From Agrobacterium tumefaciens (GTDB taxonomy: Bacteria > Pseudomonadota > Alphaproteobacteria > Rhizobiales > Rhizobiaceae), in NCBI RefSeq assembly GCF_005221385.1, contig NZ_CP039904.1, positions 62,001-126,000 on the forward strand: DNA of 64,000 nucleotides, in the 5' to 3' direction. Below are positions 7,406 to 16,331 of the stretch, one piece after another. The notes under the pieces are model-generated. The model was not told where the DNA came from. It searched no databases and was given only the letters and a program-made list of their open reading frames with translations. How positions within the stretch are numbered: the first letter of the stretch is position 1; each line of letters opens with the position of its first letter. Both the position numbers and the translations under genes were made by a program.

Positions 7406-10400
7406 ATGGAAGGGAATACGGGGATGACTTTATTGGCGACGGGACATAAATCCGGTGGTCGCGAACGGCGTTTGAGGCTCGCAGCATTCTGCGCATCACT
7501 GGCCTGCTCCGTATCCTTAGTTGCCCATACCCAGGCCGTTGCGCAGGAGCTGCGCCAATTTTCCATTCCCGCCGGCTCCCTCGATGTGGCGCTGACGCGT
7601 TTTGGCGCCGCAAGCGGCATCCAGATTTTCTACGACGCATCCTTGACGAGAGGGCTCAAAACCTCCGGAGCAGCCGGCTCCCTGCCGCCGCGGGAGGCAC
7701 TCGGCAGGCTGCTTGACGGCACCGGCCTCAGCTTCCGCTTCACCGCGCCCGATCGCGTGACGGTCTCCAATGCCTCACAGGCACCGGAGGCAACCTCTGC
7801 GGATGGCTCGCTCGTTCTCGAAACAATCACCGTCACCGGCAAGACCGGACGATATGGCAGTCCGGATGCGCCTTACGGCAACGATGCCCCGACCGCCTTC
7901 ATTTCGGGTGAAGATATCGAGCGCTTCCGCGGCTCAAGCCCGGCCGACATGTTTCGTGGCACGGCCGGCGTCATGTCCGGCGAAGCGCGAAACGGCGCCG
8001 GTGCCATCGACGTCAACATTCGCGGCATGCAGGGAATGGGCCGCGTCGCCACGACGATCGACGGCGCCGAAAATTCCGTGACTGTCTATCAGGGTTATCA
8101 GGGCGTCTCGAACCGCACCTATGTCGATCCCGATTTCATCGCCGGTGTCGACATTACCAAGGGAGCCGATGCTGCTTCCTTCGGCAATGCCGGATCAGTG
8201 GCGATGCGAACGGTCGGCGCCGACGACATCGTCAAGCCGGGCGAAAAATGGGGGCTGAAGGTCAAGGCTGGCTTCGGCACCAATTCATCAAGCCCGACCG
8301 AAGGGGCATTGAGCGGCTATAGTTACCAGTCCGGCGCAGGCACCGCGACACCGTCCGCTGACGGCATGGACAGGCCCGCCTTCCTCAAGCCGACGACCGG
8401 TTCCGGCAGCGTCATCGGCGCTTACAAGGGCGAGGACATCGATGTCGTCGCCGGATATGCGCATCGCCGCCAGGGCAATTATCACGCCGGCAGCCACGGT
8501 CCTGTCGCGTCCCCGAAAAACATCGGCGACACGAAATATTGGGGCGGCACTTTGCCCAACACGATGATCAATGAAGGTCTGGTCAACTATCGCGGCGGCG
8601 AGGAAGTCCTCAATACCGAGCTGGAAACCCAATCGCTTCTGGCGAAGGTCACGGCGCGTCTGTCAGACGATCAGACATTCCAGATCGGCTACATGGGATA
8701 CAGAAGCGAGGCCGGCGACAGGCTTGCCTCGCGGCTGACCTCGAATACCGGACAGGCGCAGCAGCAGGAACAGACCGTCAGCACCAGCCTCGACACATTT
8801 ACCGCCAGATACAACTGGAACCCCGAAGACAATGACCTCATCGACTTCAAGTCGAATTTCTATTTCAACCATCTCGAAGTCCGCAACCCCGTGCGCGGCG
8901 GGCGTGGCCTGACGCCAGAGAAGATCGGCCTGCCATCAGGCTTCCGGGTCGGCACCGATACCAATATGTGGGGAGCGGAGATTACCAACCGCTCGCAGTT
9001 CAGCCTGGATTACGGCGATTTCGACCTGAATTACGGACTTTCCTACCGTGCTGAAGACACCAAGGGCAGCGACCACACCGCCGTTCTGGAGGGCTGGCTG
9101 ACACCGCGCGACGCCATTCGCCATGAAGGCGCAGCCTTCGCCAAGGCAGCTTACAAACCGGTGGACTGGCTCACCCTTAATGGCGGGTTGCGATACTCCC
9201 ATTATTGGGTCGAAGACAGGTTCGATCCCTATGAGCGTTATCAGGCGCGGGACAAGCCGGTTGGCCTGAAAGTGGATGACGGCGGGTTCAGCCCATCTGC
9301 CGGAGTGACGCTGGAACCGTTCGACAATACCCAGTTCTACATCAATTATTCGAATACGCTGCGCTCGCCATCCATCATCGAATCCGTCTCGGCCTTCAAC
9401 AGCGTCATCGCGAATTCGGGTGTCCTGCCGGAACGCTCCAGCAACTGGGAAATCGGCACCAACATCATTCGCGACGGCATCCTCTCCGACGATGACACCG
9501 CCATGATCAAGTTCGGTTATTTCAACTGGGATGTGAAGAATTACATCTCGCGCACCGTCGTGACCGAACCACAGTTGACGTTGAATATCGGCAATATTCC
9601 GCGCGCCAAGTTTTCCGGTCTCGAACTTTCCGGCCGATACACCAATGGCGGATTTTCGGCAGATCTTTCCGCCAACTACTTCCTGAATGTCGAATATTGC
9701 CGCACGACCCAGACCTGCGACAGCAAGTCTCTCTATGGCGACTATGCGACGAACCATGTTCAGCCGGAATATACGGTCGACCTGACGCTTTCGCAGAAAT
9801 TCCTCGAGGACCGGCTGACGGTCGGGGGCCGCATCTCCTATGTCGGCCCGCGCGCCATCGGCCACGGCGACGTCACCGCGCAGGGTGCGTCGGAATTCAT
9901 CGCGCTTGTCGACTGGGAACCCTATACGCTGGTCGATCTGTTTACCGAATACAAGATCAACGACAACATGACCGCGAGCCTGCGGGTGGAGAACCTGTTC
10001 GACCGTTTTTATGTCGATCCGCTCGGCCTCGTCACGCAGCCCGGTCCCGGCCGCACCATCTATGCCAGCCTTACGGCAACGATCGGCGGCGGCGAGGCCC
10101 TGCCCGGCCTTTCCCCCTTCAGCCGCCCGACGGACGCATCCTTCGTGCGTGACTGGACCGGCTTCCATGTGGGTGCCCATACCGGCGGCGATTTCCTGAA
10201 TTTTGCGGGAAATACGACCTCGCTGGATGGCACATTCAACGATGCGGCCGCACGGGAATCGGCCGATTTCAACCTGCGTGGCGGTGCGTTTGGACTACAG
10301 GCCGGTTATGACCGGCAGCTGGAAAACGGCCTTGTCGTCGGCGTGGAGGCCGATTACACCAAGACCTATCTTCGTGGCCTCGAAAAGTTCGGTTCCACCG

Positions 10401-11011
10401 ATCCGGTGCTGGCAAAGAGCGGTCACCTGGACGCAACGACCAGCTACGATATCGACTGGACGGCCGGTCTGCGCGCGAAGCTCGGTTACGCCGTGAATGA
10501 CAGGTTGCTCGTTTATTCCACCGCCGGCCTGGCGCTGGCGAAAGAAACCCAGTGGCGCGACCAGTATATTTCAGACGGCGCGAGCGGGACCAATCCCCTT
10601 GGCTCCGAAACGACGGCATTCTTTGTGGAGAAGGCTTCCGGAACACGTGCCGGCTTCACAATCGGCCTCGGCGCGGAATATGCGCTGAACGACAATTGGT
10701 CGATCCGTGCGGATTACAGCTACAGCCATTTCCGCGCCAAATCGTTGAAGTTCAAGAACGCCCGCGCCGGCACCGGCAAGGATTATCGCACCAGTGAGCA
10801 GACGGGCACGGAGATGGTCGATCCCGGCTTAAAGAATGATCCGAACATGGCTTGGCTCTGCGATTCCATGCCGGAAGTCTGCGAGCCCTATGAATCACCG
10901 ATCTACGAATATGTGGACCATGTGGGGACATCCGGAATTGCCAACGGCCGCAATGCCTCGAACTCGCTGAACATGCATGCCATCAAGGTTGGGCTGAACT
11001 ATCGCTTCTGA
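7406..11011 (+). CDS. HasR-like TonB receptor fused to Omp25-like barrel
   Basis: This is a 1201-residue outer-membrane protein. The order is: signal peptide (ending near QAVAQ); STN signalling domain, about residues 45-120; plug, about 130-260 (VNIRGMQGMGRVATTIDGAE is typical of HasR-type heme receptors); and a 22-strand barrel ending near residue 895 with GRTIYASLTATIGG. Unusually the frame continues. After a short linker, WTGFHVGAHTGGDF (residue 917, base 10154) opens a second barrel of about 285 residues. It resembles Omp25/Omp31-type porin-like proteins and ends in the usual aromatic NYRF. The start at 7406 has AAGGCGG upstream; 7358 and 7424 are alternatives. Its sigma and anti-sigma genes lie upstream, so heme or heme-protein uptake is likely. 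Confidence 0.9.
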   Translation: MEGNTGMTLLATGHKSGGRERRLRLAAFCASLACSVSLVAHTQAVAQELRQFSIPAGSLDVALTRFGAASGIQIFYDASLTRGLKTSGAAGSLPPREALGRLLDGTGLSFRFTAPDRVTVSNASQAPEATSADGSLVLETITVTGKTGRYGSPDAPYGNDAPTAFISGEDIERFRGSSPADMFRGTAGVMSGEARNGAGAIDVNIRGMQGMGRVATTIDGAENSVTVYQGYQGVSNRTYVDPDFIAGVDITKGADAASFGNAGSVAMRTVGADDIVKPGEKWGLKVKAGFGTNSSSPTEGALSGYSYQSGAGTATPSADGMDRPAFLKPTTGSGSVIGAYKGEDIDVVAGYAHRRQGNYHAGSHGPVASPKNIGDTKYWGGTLPNTMINEGLVNYRGGEEVLNTELETQSLLAKVTARLSDDQTFQIGYMGYRSEAGDRLASRLTSNTGQAQQQEQTVSTSLDTFTARYNWNPEDNDLIDFKSNFYFNHLEVRNPVRGGRGLTPEKIGLPSGFRVGTDTNMWGAEITNRSQFSLDYGDFDLNYGLSYRAEDTKGSDHTAVLEGWLTPRDAIRHEGAAFAKAAYKPVDWLTLNGGLRYSHYWVEDRFDPYERYQARDKPVGLKVDDGGFSPSAGVTLEPFDNTQFYINYSNTLRSPSIIESVSAFNSVIANSGVLPERSSNWEIGTNIIRDGILSDDDTAMIKFGYFNWDVKNYISRTVVTEPQLTLNIGNIPRAKFSGLELSGRYTNGGFSADLSANYFLNVEYCRTTQTCDSKSLYGDYATNHVQPEYTVDLTLSQKFLEDRLTVGGRISYVGPRAIGHGDVTAQGASEFIALVDWEPYTLVDLFTEYKINDNMTASLRVENLFDRFYVDPLGLVTQPGPGRTIYASLTATIGGGEALPGLSPFSRPTDASFVRDWTGFHVGAHTGGDFLNFAGNTTSLDGTFNDAAARESADFNLRGGAFGLQAGYDRQLENGLVVGVEADYTKTYLRGLEKFGSTDPVLAKSGHLDATTSYDIDWTAGLRAKLGYAVNDRLLVYSTAGLALAKETQWRDQYISDGASGTNPLGSETTAFFVEKASGTRAGFTIGLGAEYALNDNWSIRADYSYSHFRAKSLKFKNARAGTGKDYRTSEQTGTEMVDPGLKNDPNMAWLCDSMPEVCEPYESPIYEYVDHVGTSGIANGRNASNSLNMHAIKVGLNYRF

Positions 11012-11032
11012 GGAAACTTTCCACAAGCTTTC

Positions 11033-11061
11033 GAGCCGTGCGCCTATCTGGCGCGCGGCTC
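11033..11061 (+). terminator. Stem-loop after TonB receptor gene
   Basis: GAGCCGTGCGCC and GGCGCGCGGCTC form a 12-bp stem with one G-T wobble and a five-base loop, 22 bases past the receptor stop. No clear T-tract follows, so it may be only an mRNA 3' end or a weak bidirectional terminator between convergent genes. Confidence 0.4.
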
Positions 11062-11079
11062 ACCGAAACATGAGATTGC

Positions 11080-11493
11080 TCACGAAGCCGGACGATTGAG
11101 AATGGCTTCGCAACTCGCCGGATTGCCGATGATCTCACTGGTCTTGATGATGGAGCCGGCATCCGCAGTGATCTTGATGATGCAGTCGCGGCGGTGTTCC
11201 TTGATTTTCATGCCCTCCGTCTGCGTCATCTGGGTCTGTCCATCCACGGACTTGTATTCACGCCGGTTGCTGAGCCCGGCATAGGTCTCCACATCGACCT
11301 TCAGCCAGTAGGATTCGGTTGCGCCCTTGTCGATAACCACCTTGTTGGGGCGACCAAGCCTGGCGATGGCCGCATCCCGCGGCTGCCCCACGAAGGCCGC
11401 GACCGTTCGGGAAATATCGGTTTCTCCGGTTGAGGTGCAGGCGGTGATAATCATCAGCGCAGCCGCCAGACATCCGGTTTCAATCCATCTCAT
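11080..11493 (-). CDS. Small outer-membrane-type lipoprotein
   Basis: This 137-residue protein starts at an ATG at 11493 with GAGGGG upstream; the TTG six bases earlier is less likely. A type II signal ends in the lipobox IITAC, so the mature protein begins with a lipidated Cys near residue 19. The body contains AAFVGQPRDAAIARLGRP, a pattern resembling the BamE/SmpA repeat of small lipoproteins. It also has a conserved pair of later Cys residues (RDCIIKI and ASCEAIL) that could form a disulfide. Function unknown. It converges on the TonB receptor gene. Confidence 0.75.
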   Translation of the reverse strand: MRWIETGCLAAALMIITACTSTGETDISRTVAAFVGQPRDAAIARLGRPNKVVIDKGATESYWLKVDVETYAGLSNRREYKSVDGQTQMTQTEGMKIKEHRRDCIIKITADAGSIIKTSEIIGNPASCEAILNRPAS

Positions 11494-11641
11494 TTTCAAT
11501 CGTCCCCTCGCAAAATATCGCCAGCCGCATAGGTTGCCTACTGCCGCTGCGGGGCAAATCTAGGGTCAATGATTTTATGCTGAAAGGCGGGCGGACAGAA
11601 ATCCCGATCAACTTGTTATGATCGACGGGTGTTGCGCTTCT

Positions 11642-12592
11642 CTATCTATTGCGGAACACGGTGCAGGGGACGCCGACCTGCCGGATCTCTCCGCAGAGCC
11701 TGTTGGCTTCGGCGCGGGTCTCACGGCCGATGCGGGCGGCATAACGCGGGCGCGAGCCGAAATTCCCGCCTCTTTGCCTGACGATGAGGGCACGTTCCGC
11801 ATTGAGCGGTTCCGACAATCCGCCGATCGCGCGGGTGAACAGCCGGTTCGCCACCGCCGGATTGTAATGCGCCGCAAGCTGCACACCCCAGGGCGCCCAG
11901 TCAGCCGAGGAGATGAGAACGGGATCGTTCATGGTGCGGGTGTCGGCCAGACGCAGGCAGGCGTCGAGGAAGGAACGACCGTCATCCAGCGCCGGGGCGG
12001 CCTTTTCCGGCGGGTTGTCTTTCCAGTTCTCGACAGGATATCCGGTGATGGCAAACACGTAATCGCGGGTTTCCATTGGCAGGCGGCCGGTGGCGATGAA
12101 GGTTCGCAACCCCGCCTCGCCGGCATTATAGGCCGCAGCGGCAAGCCCGAAATTGCCGAATTGACCATTCAGCTCGGAGAGATAACGCGACGACGCCTCA
12201 AGCGCGGCAATGATGTTGAAACTGTCCTCGAGACCACGCAGCCTTGCCGTTCCGGGCATGAACTGGGCGATGCCCTCGGCCCCTTTCGGGCTGACCGCAT
12301 CGGCGCGGAACAGGCTTTCGCGCCAGATCAGCCGGGCGAAATAATCCGGCGGGACGGCGTAACGTGCGGCCAGCACCTCGATGGCATGACACAGATCGCT
12401 ATTGTAGCTGCCGACCCGAATGCACAGTTCCGGCGCAACGGCATGGCTATAGGCACAGGCATTTTTCCCCTCCGCCGGCTTCTCAGCCCGGGCGGCACCA
12501 CCGGCTGTCACCAGCAGGCAGACGACGAGAGCGACACGGCCTGTCCATATCCCTGCCAAGCAAACGACCCCATACTTCCAGACGCAACGCAC
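11642..12592 (-). CDS. Lytic transglycosylase (SLT) with SPOR-like C-terminus
   Basis: This 316-residue exported protein cleaves peptidoglycan glycan strands to form 1,6-anhydro ends. After a hydrophobic signal segment (VALVVCLLVTAGGAARA) the goose-lysozyme-like SLT domain shows the catalytic Glu in IWRESLFRADAVS, the GAEGIAQFMPGTA motif and the AAYNAGEAGLRTF motif. The C-terminal part resembles a SPOR peptidoglycan-binding fold: WGVQLAAHYNPAVANRLF, then ANRLCGEIRQVGVPCTVF. The frame has no ATG before the signal; GTG at 12592 is used, and a TTG further in is possible. A host-range or cell-wall-remodelling role cannot be told from sequence. Confidence 0.85.
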   Translation of the reverse strand: MRCVWKYGVVCLAGIWTGRVALVVCLLVTAGGAARAEKPAEGKNACAYSHAVAPELCIRVGSYNSDLCHAIEVLAARYAVPPDYFARLIWRESLFRADAVSPKGAEGIAQFMPGTARLRGLEDSFNIIAALEASSRYLSELNGQFGNFGLAAAAYNAGEAGLRTFIATGRLPMETRDYVFAITGYPVENWKDNPPEKAAPALDDGRSFLDACLRLADTRTMNDPVLISSADWAPWGVQLAAHYNPAVANRLFTRAIGGLSEPLNAERALIVRQRGGNFGSRPRYAARIGRETRAEANRLCGEIRQVGVPCTVFRNR

Positions 12593-12769
12593 CGATCATC
12601 GGGCAATCGCGAAAATATGCCCCGAGCTTCGGCCTTGTTCAATGGAAGTTTCGGTTTCGCGCTGCCGATGCGCATCCGCACTATCAAAAGGCTCGGCGCA
12701 AAACATCCAGCCGGCCCGATTGCCGGGCTGGCTGGACGCTGTCATTTACCCGCTCTGGCGAGAATCCTT

Positions 12770-14554
12770 CTAGAACTCCTGCCATTCATCGTGATTGAGG
12801 GCAACCGCGGCGGAGCCACGCGCCGCAACGGGCCGGGATACCGGGCGGCGCGATTGAGAAGGCGCCGGCCTCACCTCCGGGCTGCTGCGCAGGGAGGATG
12901 ACGAACGCGGCGCTTCATCGAACCTGAACTGGCCCAGAAGTTCGAACAGGGCGGCGGCTTCCCGTGCAAGGCTGTGGCTGGCGGCAGTCTGCTCCTCCAC
13001 CATCGCAGCGTTCTGCTGTGTGCCCTGATCGACGGTATTGACCGCCTGATTGATTTCGGCAAGTGCGGTGGACTGTTCGCGGGCGGCTTCGACAATCGCC
13101 ACGACATTGCTGTTGATATCACGAACCTGCGCCGCGATTTCCTGCAGCGCCGATCCCGCCTTGGTAACCAGGCCGACGCCGTTTTCCACCTGCGAGCCCG
13201 AAGCATTGATGAGGCTCTTGATTTCCTTTGCAGCCGTTGCCGAGCGCTGCGCCAGTTCGCGCACTTCCTGCGCGACGACTGCAAAACCCTTGCCCGCTTC
13301 ACCGGCACGCGCCGCTTCCACGCCGGCATTCAGCGCAAGCAGATTGGTCTGGAAGGCAATCTCGTCGATCACGCCGATAATGTTCGAAATCTCGCGTGAC
13401 GATTTTTCGATCTGATCCATGGCGCCGATCGCATCGCGCACCACCTGGCCCGAATGTTCGGCATGGTCACGGGCACGGGCGACGATCGTGCCAGCCTCTT
13501 CGGCGCGGCGGCTGGAATCGTTGACGGCAGTGGTGATCTCCTCCAGCGCGGCGGCAGTCTCCTCAATCGAAGCGGCCTGCTGTTCCGTGCGTTTGGCAAG
13601 ATCATCGGCGGCGGAGCGTATCTCGTTGGAGCCCGAGGAAATCGCGCCGGCATTTTCAGATACCAGCGTCATCGCTCTCTTCAGCTTTTCCGAGGCTGCA
13701 TTGAAATCCGTCCGCAATCTCTCAAGCGAGGGGATGAATGGCTTGTCAATGCTCTGCGACAGATCGCCATCAGCGAGGTCAGTAAGACATTGCGCCAGCT
13801 TTTCGACATTCTCGACGCGGCCGGTCACGTCGGTCGCAAATTTGACGACCTTGAACACCTTGCCGTTCAGATCGAAGATCGGATTATACGAGGCCTGAAT
13901 GAAGACCTTGCGGCCGCCCTTGCCGAGGCGCATGAATTCATCCGCCACGAGATCACCGCCGGCAAGCCTTTCCCAGAACTGCTTATAATGCGCCGACTGC
14001 GTATAGGCCGGTTCGCAGAACATCGAATGATGCCGGCCCTGAACCTCCGGCAGTGAATAACCCAGTGCCGCCAGAAAATTCTCGTTGGCCGTCAGGACAT
14101 CGCCATCAGGTGAAAACTCGATGATGGCCTGCGCCCGCGACAGGGCGTCGATCTTGCCCGCATCTTCCGCCGCCTTCAGCTTGCGCTGCGTGATGTCGGT
14201 GGCGATCTTGATCACCTTCACCGGCTTGCCGCGGCGAAACACCGGGTTATAGGAGGCCTCGATCCAGACCTCCCTGCCGCCCTTGCCGATGCGCTTATAT
14301 TGCTGCTGGTCGAACTGACCGGCTGAAAGTTTTGCCCAGAAGGTCTTGTAGTCCTGCGAAGACACAACGGCGGGCTCGACGAACATGCTGTGATGCCTGC
14401 CGATGATTTCCGCCAGCTCGTAACCGAGCGCACGACAGAAATTCTCGTTGGCGGTCAGAATTTTCCCGGAAAGGTCGAATTCTATAATGGCCTGGGATTT
14501 GGAAAGGGCGGCAAGAACCGCGAAAGCATTGGCACCCCGATCAAGAAAACTCAC
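12770..14554 (-). CDS. Soluble methyl-accepting chemotaxis protein, two PAS domains
   Basis: This 594-residue chemoreceptor has no membrane segment. Two PAS domains follow each other (about residues 18-125 and 135-245); each carries the same core (AIIEF, NENF, ALGY, RHHSMF, YKxFW, GKGGR, ASYNP). They probably bind heme, flavin or another small cofactor for redox or energy sensing. The signalling hairpin is near residues 390-440 ([20 protein letters not shown]). The last five residues are EWQEF, the Trp/Phe pentapeptide that tethers CheR or CheB. Start: GTG at 14554, because GGAGGA lies eight bases before it; the ATG at 14599 lacks a site. Confidence 0.92.
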   Translation of the reverse strand: MSFLDRGANAFAVLAALSKSQAIIEFDLSGKILTANENFCRALGYELAEIIGRHHSMFVEPAVVSSQDYKTFWAKLSAGQFDQQQYKRIGKGGREVWIEASYNPVFRRGKPVKVIKIATDITQRKLKAAEDAGKIDALSRAQAIIEFSPDGDVLTANENFLAALGYSLPEVQGRHHSMFCEPAYTQSAHYKQFWERLAGGDLVADEFMRLGKGGRKVFIQASYNPIFDLNGKVFKVVKFATDVTGRVENVEKLAQCLTDLADGDLSQSIDKPFIPSLERLRTDFNAASEKLKRAMTLVSENAGAISSGSNEIRSAADDLAKRTEQQAASIEETAAALEEITTAVNDSSRRAEEAGTIVARARDHAEHSGQVVRDAIGAMDQIEKSSREISNIIGVIDEIAFQTNLLALNAGVEAARAGEAGKGFAVVAQEVRELAQRSATAAKEIKSLINASGSQVENGVGLVTKAGSALQEIAAQVRDINSNVVAIVEAAREQSTALAEINQAVNTVDQGTQQNAAMVEEQTAASHSLAREAAALFELLGQFRFDEAPRSSSSLRSSPEVRPAPSQSRRPVSRPVAARGSAAVALNHDEWQEF

Positions 14555-14849
14555 GCGCAATCCTCCGATGTCAGACAGATGATTCCCTATCAAAATCATT
14601 CAGTAATATTACTGTTACAATATTAAATAATATTTAAGGATAAACTTGACGTCCGTCGCGTGGGTTGCAAAATTCAGACTGAATTTAAACCGGCCATCGT
14701 TTCTTGCCCCAGCCCCATCACCCGCGTCAGCGCCACGGGACCGGCATAACAATTATGCATTATTGCTGTTTATACTCCGGGCATCACGAATCGGATAAGG
14801 CTGCCCTTCGCCGATACGTTGCGGCTTGCCACTGTTTTCGGGAGAAACC

Positions 14850-15440
14850 ATGATCGACGTCGCAACCGCACTCGCCGTGTGGGTCTATATTGCCGGATTT
14901 CTATTTTTGACGGCGCGGCTGGCGCGGCAGACGGGAGAACCGATCTGGCTTTTCGCAAAAGGCCGCGAGCGGCAGGCCGTTCCCGCCATGCTCTTTCGCC
15001 TCGCTTTTCTCCTCGGCGCCCTGCTTCCGCTCGTTACCCTGTGGCTGGAGCCGCAAAATCCGGTCTGGCTTCTGAACCGCGGCGATCTTGGTGCCCCAAT
15101 CCGGATTGGCGGCATGGCGATGGTGCTGGCTGGCGGCCTGATCGCGCTTTATGCGCAGAACTATATGGGCAGGTCATGGCGCATCGGCGCGGCCGAGGGC
15201 CATCTTGGCGCAATCGTCGATAGCGGTCCTTTCGGCCGCTCCAGAAATCCCGTCTTTGTCGGTCAGATCGTGCTGTTTACCGGGCTGGTGCTGGTATTTC
15301 CATCGGTTCTGCAGCTTGTTGTCGCCATCGCTCTTGTCATCGCCGTGTCGCTGCAGGTGACTATTGAAGAACGTGTGCTGACGAAGGAGCTTGGACCGGC
15401 ATATGACGCCTATCGGCGCCGGGTGAGGCGCTGGCTGTAA
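14850..15440 (+). CDS. Isoprenylcysteine methyltransferase-like membrane protein
   Basis: This 196-residue integral membrane protein has about five hydrophobic segments. It carries the conserved C-terminal pattern of the ICMT/PEMT-like family: GPFGRSRNPVFVGQIVLF, then IEERVLTKELGPAYDAYRRRVRRWL. The Arg-Asn-Pro and Glu-Glu motifs form the S-adenosylmethionine pocket in that family. Bacterial members methylate unknown lipids or small molecules. Start: ATG at 14850 with GGGAGAAACC upstream; the frame opens earlier at 14826. No neighbour suggests a substrate. Confidence 0.78.
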   Translation: MIDVATALAVWVYIAGFLFLTARLARQTGEPIWLFAKGRERQAVPAMLFRLAFLLGALLPLVTLWLEPQNPVWLLNRGDLGAPIRIGGMAMVLAGGLIALYAQNYMGRSWRIGAAEGHLGAIVDSGPFGRSRNPVFVGQIVLFTGLVLVFPSVLQLVVAIALVIAVSLQVTIEERVLTKELGPAYDAYRRRVRRWL

Positions 15441-15523
15441 CGACAGTCGAACCTGAGCCGTGGCGTGGCCTTCAGCTTTTTCGGAACATTCATCCGCCGC
15501 AGGCATTTTATGCCGAATGGGGG

Positions 15524-15565
15524 GCCGGCCACAGGCCGGCAAATTTCCTTGCCTGTTCAGGCAAG
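15524..15565. terminator. Paired stem-loops between two + genes
   Basis: Two hairpins follow one another: GCCGGCC-aca-GGCCGGC at 15524-15540 (then AAATTT), and CTTGCCTG-tt-CAGGCAAG at 15548-15565. They may end transcription from the methyltransferase-like gene or shape the leader of the next gene, whose ATG is 34 bases on. Confidence 0.4.
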
Positions 15566-15599
15566 ATGAAGATCAGTTCCAACCTGGAGGAGCACGCAG

Positions 15600-16073
15600 A
15601 TGAAAAAGAACACGATCTGTATCTGGTACGACAAGGACGCCGAGGCCGCCGCCAGATTTTACGCCGAGACCTTTCCCGACAGCGCGGTAACCGCGGTTCA
15701 CCACGCGCCGAGCGATTATCCTTCCGGCAAGAAGGGCGATGTGCTGACGGTGCAGTTCACCGTCGCCGGCGTATCCTGCATCGGTCTGAATGGCGGTTCT
15801 GCCTTCAAACAGACAGAGGCCTTCTCGTTCCAGATATCGACCGAAGATCAGGAAGAAACCGACCGCTACTGGAACGCCATCGTCGGCAATGGCGGAGAGG
15901 AAAGCGCCTGCGGCTGGTGCAAGGACAAATGGGGTGTCTCCTGGCAGATCACCCCGCGCGTGCTGATGGACGCCATGGCCGCCGGCGGCGCTGAGGCCAA
16001 ACGTGCCTCCGAGGCGATGATGGACATGAAGAAAATCGACGTCGCCGCCATCGAAGCCGCACGCCGCGGTTGA
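15600..16073 (+). CDS. VOC-superfamily protein, PhnB-like
   Basis: This 157-residue protein has the PhnB/3-demethylubiquinone methyltransferase-like fold of the glyoxalase superfamily. Characteristic segments are CIWYDKDAEAAARFYAETFP at the N-terminus, GVSCIGLNGG, FSFQISTEDQEETDRYW, and ACGWCKDKWGVSWQITP near the middle. Members bind a metal and small molecules, but the substrates are mostly unknown. The last 35 residues are an Ala/Met-rich helix. Strong GGAGG is present upstream of the ATG. Nothing nearby fixes a role. Confidence 0.85.
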   Translation: MKKNTICIWYDKDAEAAARFYAETFPDSAVTAVHHAPSDYPSGKKGDVLTVQFTVAGVSCIGLNGGSAFKQTEAFSFQISTEDQEETDRYWNAIVGNGGEESACGWCKDKWGVSWQITPRVLMDAMAAGGAEAKRASEAMMDMKKIDVAAIEAARRG

Positions 16074-16331
16074 CGCCAACGGACTATTCAGCAGCAAGTA
16101 GCGAAATTAACTTGATCCCGGAAACACCCGAAACATAAGGGAAAATCCGATTTCATGAAATTAATCGCCTTTCCCCGCCGCGCAGATCGCCCTGCGCGGC
16201 AAGTCATCATAAAACGTTCAACAAAGTGTAAGCGATCCGTCAAAGACGGCTGTTAGCAGAGCCCGTGGCTTCGTGCTGGGAACATGATGTCCTTGCCGAT
16301 CATGCCATCATCCATCAACGGGGCTCAACTC

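Noticed and set aside
11618..12901. A 427-codon plus-strand frame opposite the transglycosylase
   Set aside because: The minus-strand frame has catalytic motifs of a lytic transglycosylase; the plus-strand product shows none.
16200..16331. A PhoB box before ugpB, expected for phosphate-starvation control
   Set aside because: CCGTCA at about 16238 and CTGTTA about 13 bases on do not have the 11-base repeat of a Pho box; no better match was seen by eye.
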